DNA from: Casuarina equisetifolia
Lineage: Eukaryota > Streptophyta > Magnoliopsida > Fagales > Casuarinaceae
Assembly (NCBI GenBank): GCA_028551475.1
Contig: CM052355.1
Coordinates: 23,091,580 to 23,155,579, forward strand
Direction: 5' to 3'
Length of the DNA stretch: 64,000 nt
The translations under genes were made by a program, and so were the position numbers. Within the stretch, counting starts at the first letter, position 1. Each line of letters starts with the position of its first letter. A model generated the notes under the pieces. That model had not been told where the DNA came from, ran no database searches, and saw nothing but the letters and a program-made list of their open reading frames with translations. Shown here piece by piece: positions 49,198 to 60,641 of the stretch.

Positions 49198-50328
49198 GGC
49201 TTAAGGCCATACAATGAGTGATACAAGTGTCATACTTAAGAAGGATGCTCAAGATTTATAAAACTTTGGGTTTGGTCCATGAAAACCACTTTTGACAAGT
49301 GCTCATGTAGGAAGGCATTAGAAACATCTAATTGTTAGGTTTGCTAGCCACGAGAGTAAGCCATAGCAAGAATAATGCAAACCATGACACGCTTCACTAT
49401 AGTGCTAAATGTCTTAGGGAAGTCAATACTCTCTTACTAATGAAAACCTTTGGTCATAAGATGGGCTTGTAGCATTCTAGTGAACCATCATACCATAATG
49501 TAACTTTATAGACCCATTTATAACTAATTGGTTTAATACCTATCGGGTAGGGAACCAAGGCCTAAGTCCTATTCTAGATAAGGGCAATGCATTTAATGGC
49601 CATAGCCTTACCCTAATGAGCTTCTTAAATGGCCTAGGAGTAGTAAGTGTGTTCAAAGTAGGGATGAATAATGACAATAAAAGCAAAGGTATGGTGGCCA
49701 GTGGGAGTTCACTAGGCAATGGTGCCATCTTTAAGATGAGTGATAGGATAGTGAGGTGCAGGTGGAAAGGGCACGGAGGGTAGGTGGTGATGATGGAGTC
49801 ATTAGGGATGGATGAGGAGCTATTGAAGGTAAATTTATTAGGTATGTATCAAACATTAGTGACATAAAGGGATCTAAAGGCAATTGAGTTATGGTTGTAA
49901 CAATAGGAAGTGGAATGGTGTATGGAAAAGGTAGGAATAAACAAGAGAGGTATGGAGGTCAGGTTAGATAGTTGGAGAATAGTATACTAGAGGAATGTTT
50001 CCTTATGAAAGACAGCATCCATAGAAATGAAGATGCAATCAATGTTAGGACAATAATAGGGATAATTGTGATGACCAAGAGGATAGCTAATGAATACACA
50101 GGTACACGAGTATGAGGCAAGTTTATAGGGAGCATAAGGGTCAGAGATATGGGAAGATAGCATAGCCAAAAACATGGAGATGTGTGATATCAATAGGCTT
50201 ATGAAAGACTACTTGCAAGGGAAAGTAGTTTTGAAGCATCACAATAGGGAGGCCATTCATGAGAAACACTACTAACTTAAAGGCAAATCTTAAAACCTAG
50301 GAAGGATAGCAGCTTGAGTCATAAAATT
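49198..50328 (-). pseudogene. Copia integrase C-terminus and RT N-terminus
   Basis: Minus strand from 50328: a VFLMNGLP region near 50260, HKPIDITHLHVFGYA near 50190-50150, the integrase-RT linker to about 49640, KPISYKWVYKV near 49510, KGFH near 49445, the LDVSNAFLHEHL region near 49345 and YHSLYGLK at 49220-49198. Numerous stops. The open stretches at 49540-49728 and 49987-50193 are pieces of this read in local frames. Confidence 0.82.
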
Positions 50329-51271
50329 TGTAAGGTTTTATGGCTTAACAAAAAGGGGGGTTGAATTAGTTAGGCTAAGACTTGGTCACAATTTTTGTAG
50401 TCTAAAAATGGTTCTAAGTGTTTATACAAATCTCACAATTATAGTAAGCATATAGCAAGCAAGTTTTTACAAAATGACGCACCAATTAATCACAAAATAG
50501 CAAGCTATTATCAATTGGATGACAATTTAATCAATGGGTCAGACAACAAGCTAATATCACGTAAATGGCTGGATAGTTATCAATAATCAGTAAGTCAAAT
50601 CTGAGCAAGTAAAGGGAAGAAAAACTCCAGATTTACCATAGTGGTTCGGCACTTAATCCTTAAGCCTTATGTCCATCATTTTCTCTTTCAATCCAACCAA
50701 TTGGAGTCTCTTTTTGTCAAACCATATGACGAGAAAACTTTCTCTTTAATCCAACTAATTCCTCTTCAAAGGAATTCTCAAGTAGAGTTACAAGATATGA
50801 TCAAAAGATCATGTACATGAGCAAATCCCCAAATAATGTAATAGTTTGTGGGATATTGCTAATAAAAAGAGCTATTCAAGTATGAATAATGAATATCTAA
50901 GCTCCTATCATGAAACCCCAAATTAGAACAAATTAGGGTTTCAGATCTCTTACAATGTTTATGTGCAATATATATTTTGAATGTAATTAGCACATAAACA
51001 AAGAGATACAAGGTATAATTGATAATAAAATCAAAGAGTAGAGTGATTAAATAAAAATCACTAAAAGCCTTATGGGTCACCGAATGATGAACAACTTCAA
51101 TAGTTAACGAAATAAGCTCAAAGATCTTTTATTTGTAGAGAGAATGCTTCAAGTAGTTATATATTCACACTGCCCTCTTTAAGAACAAACTTTTCTTTAA
51201 GTAGAGAAGATAGATCTAAGGTTTCTCAATTCAAACCTGAATCATACGCTTTTTCCTGTTAGAAATAGTGT

Positions 51272-52855
51272 GCAACCTATCAAATCGAGCTAAAATCATT
51301 TCTTTGAAACCAAATCTAACTGTTTTGACACCCCATCTCCTCCAAAATCCTCTAGTTGAGGATTTAGCACCACAAAGAGAACAAACCTTCTCCAGAGATT
51401 GTTTTGAACCTGAAAACATTGATTAGGGCAACTGTTCGGTGAAATTTATATGCAAGTGAACATGTCGAACAAGTAATATAATGATAAGAAAAGTATCGTT
51501 CCACGAAGATTGGTGAATACTAAACTAATTAAGTACTAATGATGAATTAATCCTAAAATTTATCTAGCAAACCAAATTGATAGATGATAGATTAACTAAC
51601 TAAGTCTAAGAAAACTAAATGCAAGAAATATGTTAGAGCATCCGATTTCACCATAATTACTAGGTATTAATATTGATTATTTATGCTTGCAAGAAAGACA
51701 ATATCTATGTGATGGCGGAACTTCCTAATTCATTTACTATCCTATGTCTAGGTATAGCAAACCTACTTAGTTCATTAATTCACTATATCTCTATATGTGA
51801 ATTGAAACAAACCAAATGCATTAGGATCTATGAACATTCCTAGTTTACACCGAAAGCCACACAAATAATATGGTATATGCCTATCCATATTTAATCTATG
51901 GTTGCATATTACAAGAAGCAACTGCATGCTATTTCTTGTCGGTCTCTAACATGCAAATCAAGTCATCTAAGTGGTAGCTAATCACCTAAAAGCATTAAAC
52001 TCCGTAATATGTAACTTCACATAAATAAAATATCTTACAAAACATAATAATCATAAGATTCATACCATTATAATTAGGTTACATCGTAGCTCTAACAAAG
52101 ATAAACTAAAACATAAAGAAATAATGAGGAAGAATGGTAATAAGAAATAAAGAAGGCATCTTGAATCCAAGAACAAGAAGTCTGTCACCCTTTTTGTCTT
52201 CTCTTTAAGAAAACCTTGAATTCTTGGCCTCTTTCTTGAGTTGTGCTCAATTTCCTCCTCCCTTTTCTTTTGCCTCTTCTCTTCTCTTAAATAGGGTTTA
52301 GGTTTAGACATACTCTTATCCTAGTACAATTGGGTCCTAAAGATCTAAAACAATTGGGTTTTGAACTCTTAATTTAATTAGGTTTTGAACTCCTAATTTA
52401 ATTAGGCTTTGAACTCCTAATATGATTAGGTTTTCTAATTATTTAGAAAACCCAATAACAATAAAATCTAATAACAATCATTCAAAGCCCAAGCCCATCT
52501 TGACTCTCTTGATATTATGATTTTGCCACACAATAAGCATCAGGCTCTCCATGTTCATCTCTTTTCTCCTTGGCTTCTTGTTCTACATAAACAAGATAAA
52601 TTTAGGTAAATAAAGAGGAGTTCAAATGTTTTCTCACAATTATTAAAGTTATTTATTGCCTAAAATAGGTAAAATAACTCTATAAAAATAGAGTTATCAG
52701 CAACCCATCAAATCGAGCTTAAATCATTTCTCTAAAACCAAATTTGACTGTTTTGACACCCCATCTCCTCCAAAATCCTCTGGTTGAGGATTTGACATCG
52801 TAAAGAGAACAAAGCTTCTCTAGAGAATGTTTTGAACCTGAAAACACTAATTAGA
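51272..52855 (+). repeat. 156 bp tandem duplication separated by the nested solo LTR
   Basis: Unit 1 is 51272-51427 and unit 2 is 52700-52855, both 156 bp and starting GCAACC(T/C)ATCAAATCGAGCT; they differ at roughly 10-12 per cent of positions. After unit 2 a third start, GCAAA, begins. Between them sits only the 1267 bp solo LTR and its GCAAC duplication, so they were adjacent before the insertion. Confidence 0.9.
51433..52699 (-). mobile_element. Solo LTR, TGATAACT family, copy 3
   Basis: 1267 bp, plus-strand TGTTCGGTGAA to GAGTTATCA. GCAAC at 51428-51432 and 52700-52704 is a perfect target duplication. Very similar to copy 1 (11204-12502) along its whole length, so these two are the closest pair in the window. 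Confidence 0.92.
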
Positions 52856-53495
52856 GCAAATAATCGAGCGATTCTCTTAGGTGGTCTTGACTTTAAGTTG
52901 AACAACATCATTTTGATAAGTGCGGGCTTTTAAGACAAGTGTGGGCCTTGACAAATCATGGGCTAGATTTTAATAATCACAAGTCAGCCTTTAATAATCA
53001 CGGGCCAACTTTTAACCATCATGGGTCAACCTTTAACAATCATGGGCCAACTTTTAACCATCATAGTCTAGCACATAATAAGCTCAATCCAGCATATGTT
53101 TGACTAGCTAAGGTTGATCCAATGATCACAAATTAACTTGAGTTTGATCTATCATATGGCTTTGCTTGAATTAATCATCAAGCTTGGATAATACTTCTCA
53201 TAGAATGATCTTTTAATTTGTTCCTTCAAAAGCACAAAACAAAGTATCATTTTTCTTAAAATATATTCAAATATATTTTTAACATCATTCATACAAGATA
53301 TTTTTCAAGAACACTTTATAAAGATGTTTTACAAAAGAATGTAGGAACCCGATTACTTTATAATATCATTGATTGATATTATAATTTGTACAACCTTTAC
53401 TTCGAATGATTTCCTTTTGCACATATGAAAAATATTTTTCAAACAAAACAATTCACAAATTGATTTTGTCATAATAAAACCCTTATTTTCCAACA

Positions 53496-53816
53496 AAAGT
53501 GAGACTAGTGTCAATAATGTGATGATGCTTGCATATGGTGAGACCATTCTAGAAAGGCAAATAAAGGCAAGAGACTTGTTAATGGATGCCAAAATGCTAA
53601 AGATAAGTTTGAAAGGTAGATGATAGAAATTCTAGACATCACACTAAATAGCTTGTAATCTACAATGAAGTTAATTATCAACAAATTTGTGAAAAATAAT
53701 AAAACAATTAAGAAATTAGGACTACGTTTGAAACGTGTAAAGCCATGTGAATTAGGAAAATTCATCAATGAAACGCACATAAAATTTATTTTTGTTTATT
53801 AACTTAATAGAGGAAG
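53496..53816 (-). pseudogene. Copia integrase core fragment
   Basis: Minus-strand blocks from 53816: FYVRFIDEFS, FTWLYTF, FHKFVDN, QNG near 53545 and HHHIIDTSLTL ending at 53496. The first acidic residue of the catalytic triad is visible in FIDEFS. The open frames 53353-53592 and 53511-53780 are shifted readings of this. Confidence 0.8.
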
Positions 53817-56800
53817 TGTTGGAAAAAGATGTGTTTTGTTGTGACAAACTTTGGTTGCATATAATATATATATATATAAATGGTTTTCATATGTTTATGT
53901 GTAAAATTGAACATTAAGGAAGTAAAAGATATGCAAATTATGATAACAATAAATGATATTATAAAGTAACTAGATTTTTACATTCCTTTACAAAGCAACT
54001 TCATAGATGCTCAAAAAGGATATTTTTATTAATGGAGTAATGGTTGCATAACATTTTTCTTAAGAAAAATGATGTTGGATCTATTTTATTTGTAGGGCAT
54101 TTGTAGGTTATTTAAAGCCCACATGAAGCAGGCTTTAACGCTCGCATGAAGCATGCCATTTAAAGCTTATTTAAGGCCTACATGAAATAGGTCACTTGAT
54201 GCTTGAAGCTTATCTAAAGCCCACGTAAAGTAGGCTGATTAAGACTTGGCCATACTGAAGATTAACTTGATCTAAAGCCCTTTTACTAAAGTAACCCGAT
54301 TGAGAGTTACCCAGTCCAAGCTCGACAACTAGAATGGCTGTTGGGTTTTATGGCTTACCGAGAAAGGGGGGTTGAATTGGTTTTAAGTCTAGATCAAAAT
54401 CTTTGTCCCCCTTTTTTAATATGCTTTAAATTCTTCCAAGTTATTGACAAACAAGGTCTTATAAAATAGTGACGAATCAAAGCATAAGAGATATGATACA
54501 CAAGTTTACACAGTGGTTCGGCACTCAACCCTTGAGCCCTACGTCCACCTTTCTCCTTTAACATAACTGGTTGAAGTCCACTTTACTACAAAGTTAGGAG
54601 AAAATGTTCCCCTACACTTTACAACTCCTCCTCAAGGAGTTATACAATCCTTTCTCCAGGGATTACAATATAATGTGTGCCTTAACACATATCAACAAGT
54701 TAAGGTTTATCAAACCTTTTATAAACTTAGGCAATTCCCTTAAGATATGATATGTATATGGGAGATTGCTAAGTTAAGGGCTTTCTAAAGACAATTAAAT
54801 AGCTAATCAAGCCCTAATCATGAAACCCCCAAATGATAATAGAGTTAGGGTTTTGGATTTACAAATAAGTATATGTGCACAATAATATTCAGAATCTAAT
54901 CATCACATATACAACTACAAATCTCAAGTAATCTGTCAGAGTAATAGAATGAAAGAACTTCACCAAGATTTCTATTTAGCTCAAGCTTGAGATTGATCTT
55001 TTTCTTCTGAAAGTGGAATTTCATTTCTTAAGATATCAGTAACTTCATAACCACCTCACTTTGTTTTTCACAACAAGATAGATATATAGAACACACCTTT
55101 TAATCTCCAAATATTGGTTTTAACTTGTTCAGAATTTGTTCTCGTTATGGAGAGATTAAGCCTGATTTTCAAGCCGTTGGAGAGGTAGAGTCTTCTTAGT
55201 AAGTAGCTTTTCTGTTCTGGTTAAAATGTGCTCTCAAAACACATCATTTACTTGCTACTTTAAATCAGATCTCATGAAGCTTATTCTGGTCATGGCTCAG
55301 GTTCTTGGGTCTCATCAAGATTCTTCCTTAAATTTTTCTTCAATCTTGAAGCAGTCTTTTATGGGTGCTTCATAAATTAATGGAGCATCTTCTTCACTAC
55401 ATAATCCCCATGATTTTAGCTTCATACCTTATTTAATTTGCTTCTAATTCTTCTTTTGAGCAATTAGGTCAAGAACACGAAGAACACCCTTAATCTCTTC
55501 AATTTGATCTTCTATGAATAGTGGGACTTCAATTTTCTTTCATAGAATTGTTCCTCTCTTCATTAGCTTTCCAATGAAGCCTTTTGCAGCTTAATCGGAG
55601 AAGTTTCCGGTGACCAATTTTACTGGCAAAGTGGTGGCATCAAGTTGGGTTGCAGGTCGAGCTGTGCTTAGGCGTGCGGGTGCTTAATCAAGCTCGCAGG
55701 TTGCACAAGCTTTTCAGGTCATGCACGGGTCACCTAATTAAGTAACGGGTCAGGAGAAGCTTCTGGGTCACTCAGATGCGGGCCGACTTCAACGGGTTAT
55801 GCATATAGGGCTTGGTATGTGCTCACGTGGGTCGCACTTCATGTGGGCTGGACTGCTTATTGGATCCATGTCACATTAGCCTTGTTCAAATCATATTAGG
55901 TTATGCTATAATACAAACTGATCCATTAAACTTGATTAAAGCTAATTTTTTTTGGTCTTTACTTGGAACATTTTCCTACAAGAAAATTCACAAGTTAATT
56001 TTCTTGTAAAACAAATAATGACATCAAATATTAAATCATTTATTCTTCCTAATAATACTTTCACAAATGTATTAAATAATATGATTATTATAATTTATAA
56101 CACGTAAGTCATGAAAGATAATTAACACTAAAATATCCTTTTATGAAATATTTCCTTTTTCCTTTTCATCATCAAAACAATAGCGAAGTGACAATATTTC
56201 TAACAATGGCATTGTTCAACTAATTAAAAGATCGTTTAACCAAGACTCTCATTTGAGACTAAGAAGCCCTAGCCCCCATTATGTTTCTCACATGGCTTCT
56301 ATCTTTTTCTCTTTAAGCTGTTGATTCTCCAATGGGAAGTTTTAAGAAGGGACTAATTATTAGAATGATCAATTTAGAGCAAAAATTTGAAGACTCTATT
56401 GTCAATTGATGGAAATCTTCTCACTCTCTAACTAGAAGATATCTATAGTGTTGTCAAGTTTGACAGAAAGCTTGAGAGAGCTTTAGTTATTTGGATTTCT
56501 TATAAAAGCCCTTCTTGATGATTGATTAAAAGCTTTTTTTGATCATATATTTAAAAAATCGTGAGAAGCATTAAGGATTTGTTCATATACTATCATCATA
56601 TTTGGATTCAATGATATTACCCAATTTGGGGTAATAATTAGTGATACTTTTCAAAAGATGAATTCTTTGTAATTTATTATACTTGTATTTACTCATTTAT
56701 GTGCTAACTAATCTATACACATTATATGCATATCAATAGAGTTGTAAATCTAAAACCCTAACTTGATGATATTTGGGGGTTTCGTGATTAGAGCTTAAAT

Positions 56801-57241
56801 ACTTGTTCAATCTTTTGAATAAGCAATAGGCAATATCCTATAATTTCATATTACTTAGGGATTTGCTATTTGTACAAAGGCTGTTTCAACCTTATCTTGT
56901 AATCGATGACTTGTATAACTCCTTAGGAAAGAGTTGGAAAGTGTGGAGAAAGTTTTCTTGTAATTTTTTAGGAAAGCATAATCAAGCTAGTTATGTTGGA
57001 AGAGGAAGAGGGTGGAAATAGGTGAAAAGGGCCAACCACTATGGAAAATTTGTTATCTTTTCTTGCTATCTATTCTTTCTTTATACTTGCTTGTGTGTTT
57101 ATCTTTTGGTCCTATTTTTTTTTATGGTGTTGGATTAAATTAGGCCGTTGTTGAGTTAACTTTTTAAAAAACCAATTCAAACACCCCCAACCTCCCCCCC
57201 CTTGGCCCTTTCCCTTTCTTGGTTGGCCTTTATACCTTATA
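53817..57241 (+). mobile_element. Solo LTR E, long family, split by solo LTR F
   Basis: Outer pieces 53817-54338 and 56206-57241 (about 1550 bp), TGTTGGAAAAAG to CCTTATA. Flanks GGAAG (53812-53816) and AGAAG (57242-57246) give a target duplication with one change. TTATAAAAGCCC near 56497 is the TATA box. Repeat block of AAGCCCACATGAAG-type units at about 54095-54250; short (AT)n near 53862-53878. Confidence 0.85.
54339..56205 (-). mobile_element. Solo LTR F, long family, inserted head-to-head in solo LTR E
   Basis: 1867 bp, plus-strand TGTTGGGTTTTATGG to ATTTCTAACA, opposite in orientation to E. ATGGC at 54334-54338 and 56206-56210 is a perfect target duplication. GC-richer block with GGGTCA/GCAGGT-type motifs at about 55640-55850; the 65-codon stretch starting 55812 begins at its edge and is not a gene. 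Confidence 0.92.
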
Positions 57242-57737
57242 AGAAGGACCCTATACGTTAACATGAATGAGTTAAAAGGGAACAGTAGGCCTAGACAATG
57301 TGGGTGGATGTGAATGGCGATGACTTTTACTAAAAGCACATGCCATACAATGGGGAAACAAGGGAGAGGAGTAAAGGATGTGTGTAGAATTCAAAAGTTG
57401 GGCAAGTACAAAAGTGATGGATGACCTAAATGATGGTGCCATAAATGGAAAGGACTAGTACAAAGTGCCAGAAGGGCATGACATAAGGAAGATATGTCAA
57501 ACAACCTAATATGATAGAGCTGGTGATCAAGTGTTTTATGGAGGATAATTTAGCTTGTAAGACATGAAATGACCTAAAAATGATTAGCTAAGAAAAGAAA
57601 ATAAAAATTATTATTTAACATAAATTTGGAAACTAATAAAATATTTTTGATAATGGATGGCACAATGAGAACATCAGACACAGTAAAATGCAAAGTTTAG
57701 AGAGTACTTGTATGAGTAATGGGAAAGGAGGCACCAT
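57242..57737 (-). pseudogene. Copia protease end and integrase zinc-binding region
   Basis: Minus strand from 57737: FPITHTSTL, VSDVLIVPSIIKNILLVSKF (about 57685-57625), then the integrase N-terminal region with CMACAFSKSHR near 57330 and LIHVNV.GPS at 57265-57242. Confidence 0.82.
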
Positions 57738-58980
57738 TGATAACTCTATTTTTATAAATTTATTTTATCTATTTTAGGCAATCAATAACTTTAATAATTG
57801 TGAGAAAACATTTGAATTCCTCTTTATTTACTTAAATTTGTCTTGTTTATGTAACATAAGGAGGTATGGAGAAAAATGATGAATAAGGAGAACCTGATGC
57901 TTATTGTGTGGCAAAATCATGATATTAAGATCAAAAGAGCCAAGATGGGCTTAGGCTTTGGATGATTGGTGTTAGATTTTCTATTGTTGTTGATTTAAAT
58001 AAATAAAAAACCTAATCATGTTAGGAATTCAAATCTCAATTAATTTAGGAGTTCAAAACCTAATTGTTAGGTATTCAAAATTGACTTCTACTGGGATAAA
58101 GTCTAAACCAAAAACTCTATTTAAGAGAAGAGAAGAAGTAAAAGAGAGAAGGAGGTGGAAATTGAACATAACTCAAGAGAAAGGCCAAGAATTCAAGGTT
58201 TTCTTAAAGAGAAGACAAAAAGGATGACAAACTTCTTGTTCTTGGATTCAAGATGCCTTCTTTATTTCCTATTATTGTTCTTCCTCATTAGTTCTTTATG
58301 CTTTAGTTTACTTTTGTTAGAGCTATGATGTAACCTAATTATAATGGTATGAATCTTATGATTGATATGTTTTGCAACATATTTTGTTTATGTGAAGTTG
58401 CATATTACTGTGTTTAATGCTTTTAAGTGATTAACTATCACTTAAATGATCTGATTTGCATGTTTGAGATTGACAAGAGATGATATGCAATTGCTTCTTG
58501 TAATGTGTGACCATAAATTAAATATGAATAGACATATACCATATTGTTTGTGTGACTTTTGGTGTAAACTGGGAATATTCATAGATTCTAATGCATTTGG
58601 TTTGTTTCAATTCACATATAGAGATATAGTGAATTAATAAACTAAATAGGTTTACTATATCTAGACATAGGATAGTGAATAAATTAAGAGATTCCACCAT
58701 CATATAGATATTTTTCCTCTTACAAGCATAGATAATCTACATTAGTACCTTATAGTTGTGGTGAAATCAGATGTTCTTACATATTTTGTGTATTTAGTTT
58801 TCTTAAATTTAGTTGGTTAATCTATCATCTATAAACTGGATTTGTTAAATAAATTCTAAGAGTTATTCATCATTAGTAATTAATTGGTCTATTAATCACC
58901 AATATTTGAGGGATAATATCTTTCTTATCATTATATTACTTGTTTGACATGTTCACTTGCATTTAGAATTTAACTGAACA
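57738..58980 (+). mobile_element. Solo LTR, TGATAACT family, copy 4
   Basis: 1243 bp, TGATAACTCTAT to TTAACTGAACA. Flanks ACCAT (57733-57737) and ACTAT (58981-58985), one change. Inserted in the protease region of the host copia. Its middle contains ATTCAAGATGCC and TTCTTGTTCTTGG strings shared with copies 1 and 3 in reverse. Confidence 0.88.
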
Positions 58981-60090
58981 ACTATCACCCATAATGAGTT
59001 ATTAGGTGCTAAAGTAAGGAGTGGCCTCGATGAAAGTAGTAGGAGAATTGGTCACATGGTAGGAGGCCTCAAAGTCAAGATGCCAAGAGACAATATCAAG
59101 TATGAAAGGAGAACAATATGGAGGACCATAGTGTGCGATAGGTGGTGGTAATCTATTACAATGATGACCACAATTATTATTAGGGTTAGGCCATGATGGT
59201 TGTTGTGGGCTGGGGAAAAGCCCATTCGTTTGGGGTTGGGCCAAAGGGGATATGGGCTAGCATGTAGGAAAGTGAGCTGGTAAGAATGGGTCGGCTCTAG
59301 TTGAGTTTAGGGCACTAGGGAAAGAATTGAGAAGCATTGTAAACACCACCAAAGAGATAATGGAGGCATTCTGGCAATTGGAATAGCCTTCTTGCACCAA
59401 GATTAGCTTATGGAGGACTTCACAGCTTAAGGGAAAGGATTAGTGTTAGATGAAAATGAAGGTAACGAGACTATAGTACTCCTTGCTAAGACCTTAAAAT
59501 ACTTGGGAAAGGTATTCTTCATTAAAAACTTTTGTGTTGATGGAATTAAGTTAGTCTAAGATGACTTTAACATCATGGAGAAACTTTGTGATAGATCAAG
59601 GTCCATGAGTGATTGTTTAAAGCTGCATTTGGAGAGAAGGCAGTCGAGCAAAAGATTAGGCTATGTAGGTGCATTGTAGGTGAAAGCAAGCTTTGGTAGA
59701 GGAGTGCATGTTAGTGAGTTGGATCACCATTGTGTTGGTGGAGGTGGTCATAATCCATCCGAGGGCGGCTTTGTCATAAATGAGCTGTAACATGTAACTT
59801 GGGTTAAGGGTTTTGGTGTCATTAGGAGTAACAAGCTCTTTAGGTGGTGGGGGTTCATGGCCTTCAAGGATTAAAAGAAGTTTATTTGAAAGAAGGAAAG
59901 GTAGTAAGCAAGTTTCTAGATGACAAAATTGGTGACATCAAAATGCTCTCACCCAATAAGGGTGGGCATAGCTAACGAAGGAGAGGGGGCCAAAACAATG
60001 GGAAAATTGAGATTCAATTGGGTTTGGGAGGTAAAAGGGTTAAAGGAAGTCAACATAACGATTTTGGATGGTGTGTTGATCTCTAGCTTG
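58981..60090 (-). pseudogene. Copia gag and start of protease
   Basis: Gag runs from about 60050 in broken frames: an NFVIWKLA-type stretch near 59905, a region near 59640-59580 with SITK and HDVK, and GLSKEYYSL near 59480. The open stretch 59002-59244 (80 codons) is a Pro/Asn-rich linker and then the protease start, where the active-site DSGASHH reads DFEASYH (LDFEASYHVTN): the Asp is kept but the Ser-Gly are lost. Confidence 0.8.
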
Positions 60091-60092
60091 AT

Positions 60093-60100
60093 TGATACCA
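60093..60100 (-). other. Primer binding site of the host copia element
   Basis: On the minus strand TGGTATCA followed by ATCAAGCTAGAG, close to the initiator-Met primer site TGGTATCAGAGC. It lies about 31 bp inside the 5' LTR end. Confidence 0.7.
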
Positions 60101-60131
60101 TAAAAAAATGAAGAGGGGGATTAAAGATCAT

Positions 60132-60509
60132 TGTTGGAATCACAATTTCATCGAAAAAAGGAAGAACACAGAATAGAAAATACCTTAAATTATGAATGTT
60201 AATTAATTGAATTTTCTTAATGATCATATAATGATCATAATCAATCATATATATAAGATTTAAATGAATCAAGAATAGAAACAAGATTATTTACAATTAG
60301 TCAGTGAATCATAATAAAACCAGAAAGGAAATCTGGTGATGGCAAGAACAAAATCACAAACCTAAACGAATGTGATCACAAGTTAGGTCATGGGTGCTCT
60401 CAGGTTGCTTGCTAACGTGGCCCAAGGGTTAGACATGGTAAACACGTCATGCTGACATGGCAAATGTGTCATTGCTCACATGTAGGATGCGTGACCTTAT
60501 CTTCTAACA
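60132..60509 (-). repeat. 5' LTR of the host copia element
   Basis: 378 bp, minus-strand TGTTAGAAGATAAGG to ATTCCAACA. TATATATGATTG near 60250 may be its TATA region. No partner LTR is found in the window, in line with the loss of the 3' part of the element. Confidence 0.7.
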
Positions 60510-60641
60510 ACTTTCCTAAATATCTAATACTATTCTCAAACTTTTTATTGGTATATTTTTTTTTTAAGGTTGGCTATCATATGTATAATAACATACATCC
60601 ACTAGTGAACTAACTAATTGCTATGAAGAACTTACAATGTT

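Larger units (their letters stand above)
50329..53495 (-). mobile_element. Solo LTR D, long family, split by a TGATAACT solo LTR
   Basis: Plus-strand TGTAAGGTTTTATGG (50329) to TTTTCCAACA (53495), about 1.9 kb without the nested element. Flanks AAATT (50324-50328) and AAAGT (53496-53500) give a target duplication with one change. Contains a 156 bp tandem duplication with the nested element at its junction, and a run of 21-22 bp CATGGGCCAAC-type units at about 52950-53075. Confidence 0.85.
45830..60509 (-). mobile_element. Host Ty1/copia element split into five pieces by nested insertions
   Basis: Own sequence: 5' LTR plus gag and protease (58981-60509), protease to integrase zinc region (57242-57737), integrase core (53496-53816), integrase C-terminus to RT (49198-50328) and RT (45830-46173), about 3.8 kb in all. 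At each junction the translation resumes at the next expected residue: protease across 57738-58980, VWGPS and onward across 53817-57241, the ERKHRHI-to-LTLL region across 50329-53495 and the SLYGLKQ region across 46174-49197. This proves single-element origin. The 3' part (RNase H, 3' LTR) is missing below 45830. Many stops. Confidence 0.88.

Noticed and set aside
50324..53500. Reading the host copia as several separate elements
   Set aside because: Integrase and RT readings continue residue by residue across the insertions once each target duplication is counted once, so a single interrupted element explains them better.
53862..53878. (AT)n run as a possible TATA or scaffold site
   Set aside because: A simple repeat inside LTR E, away from the family's TATA box near 56497.
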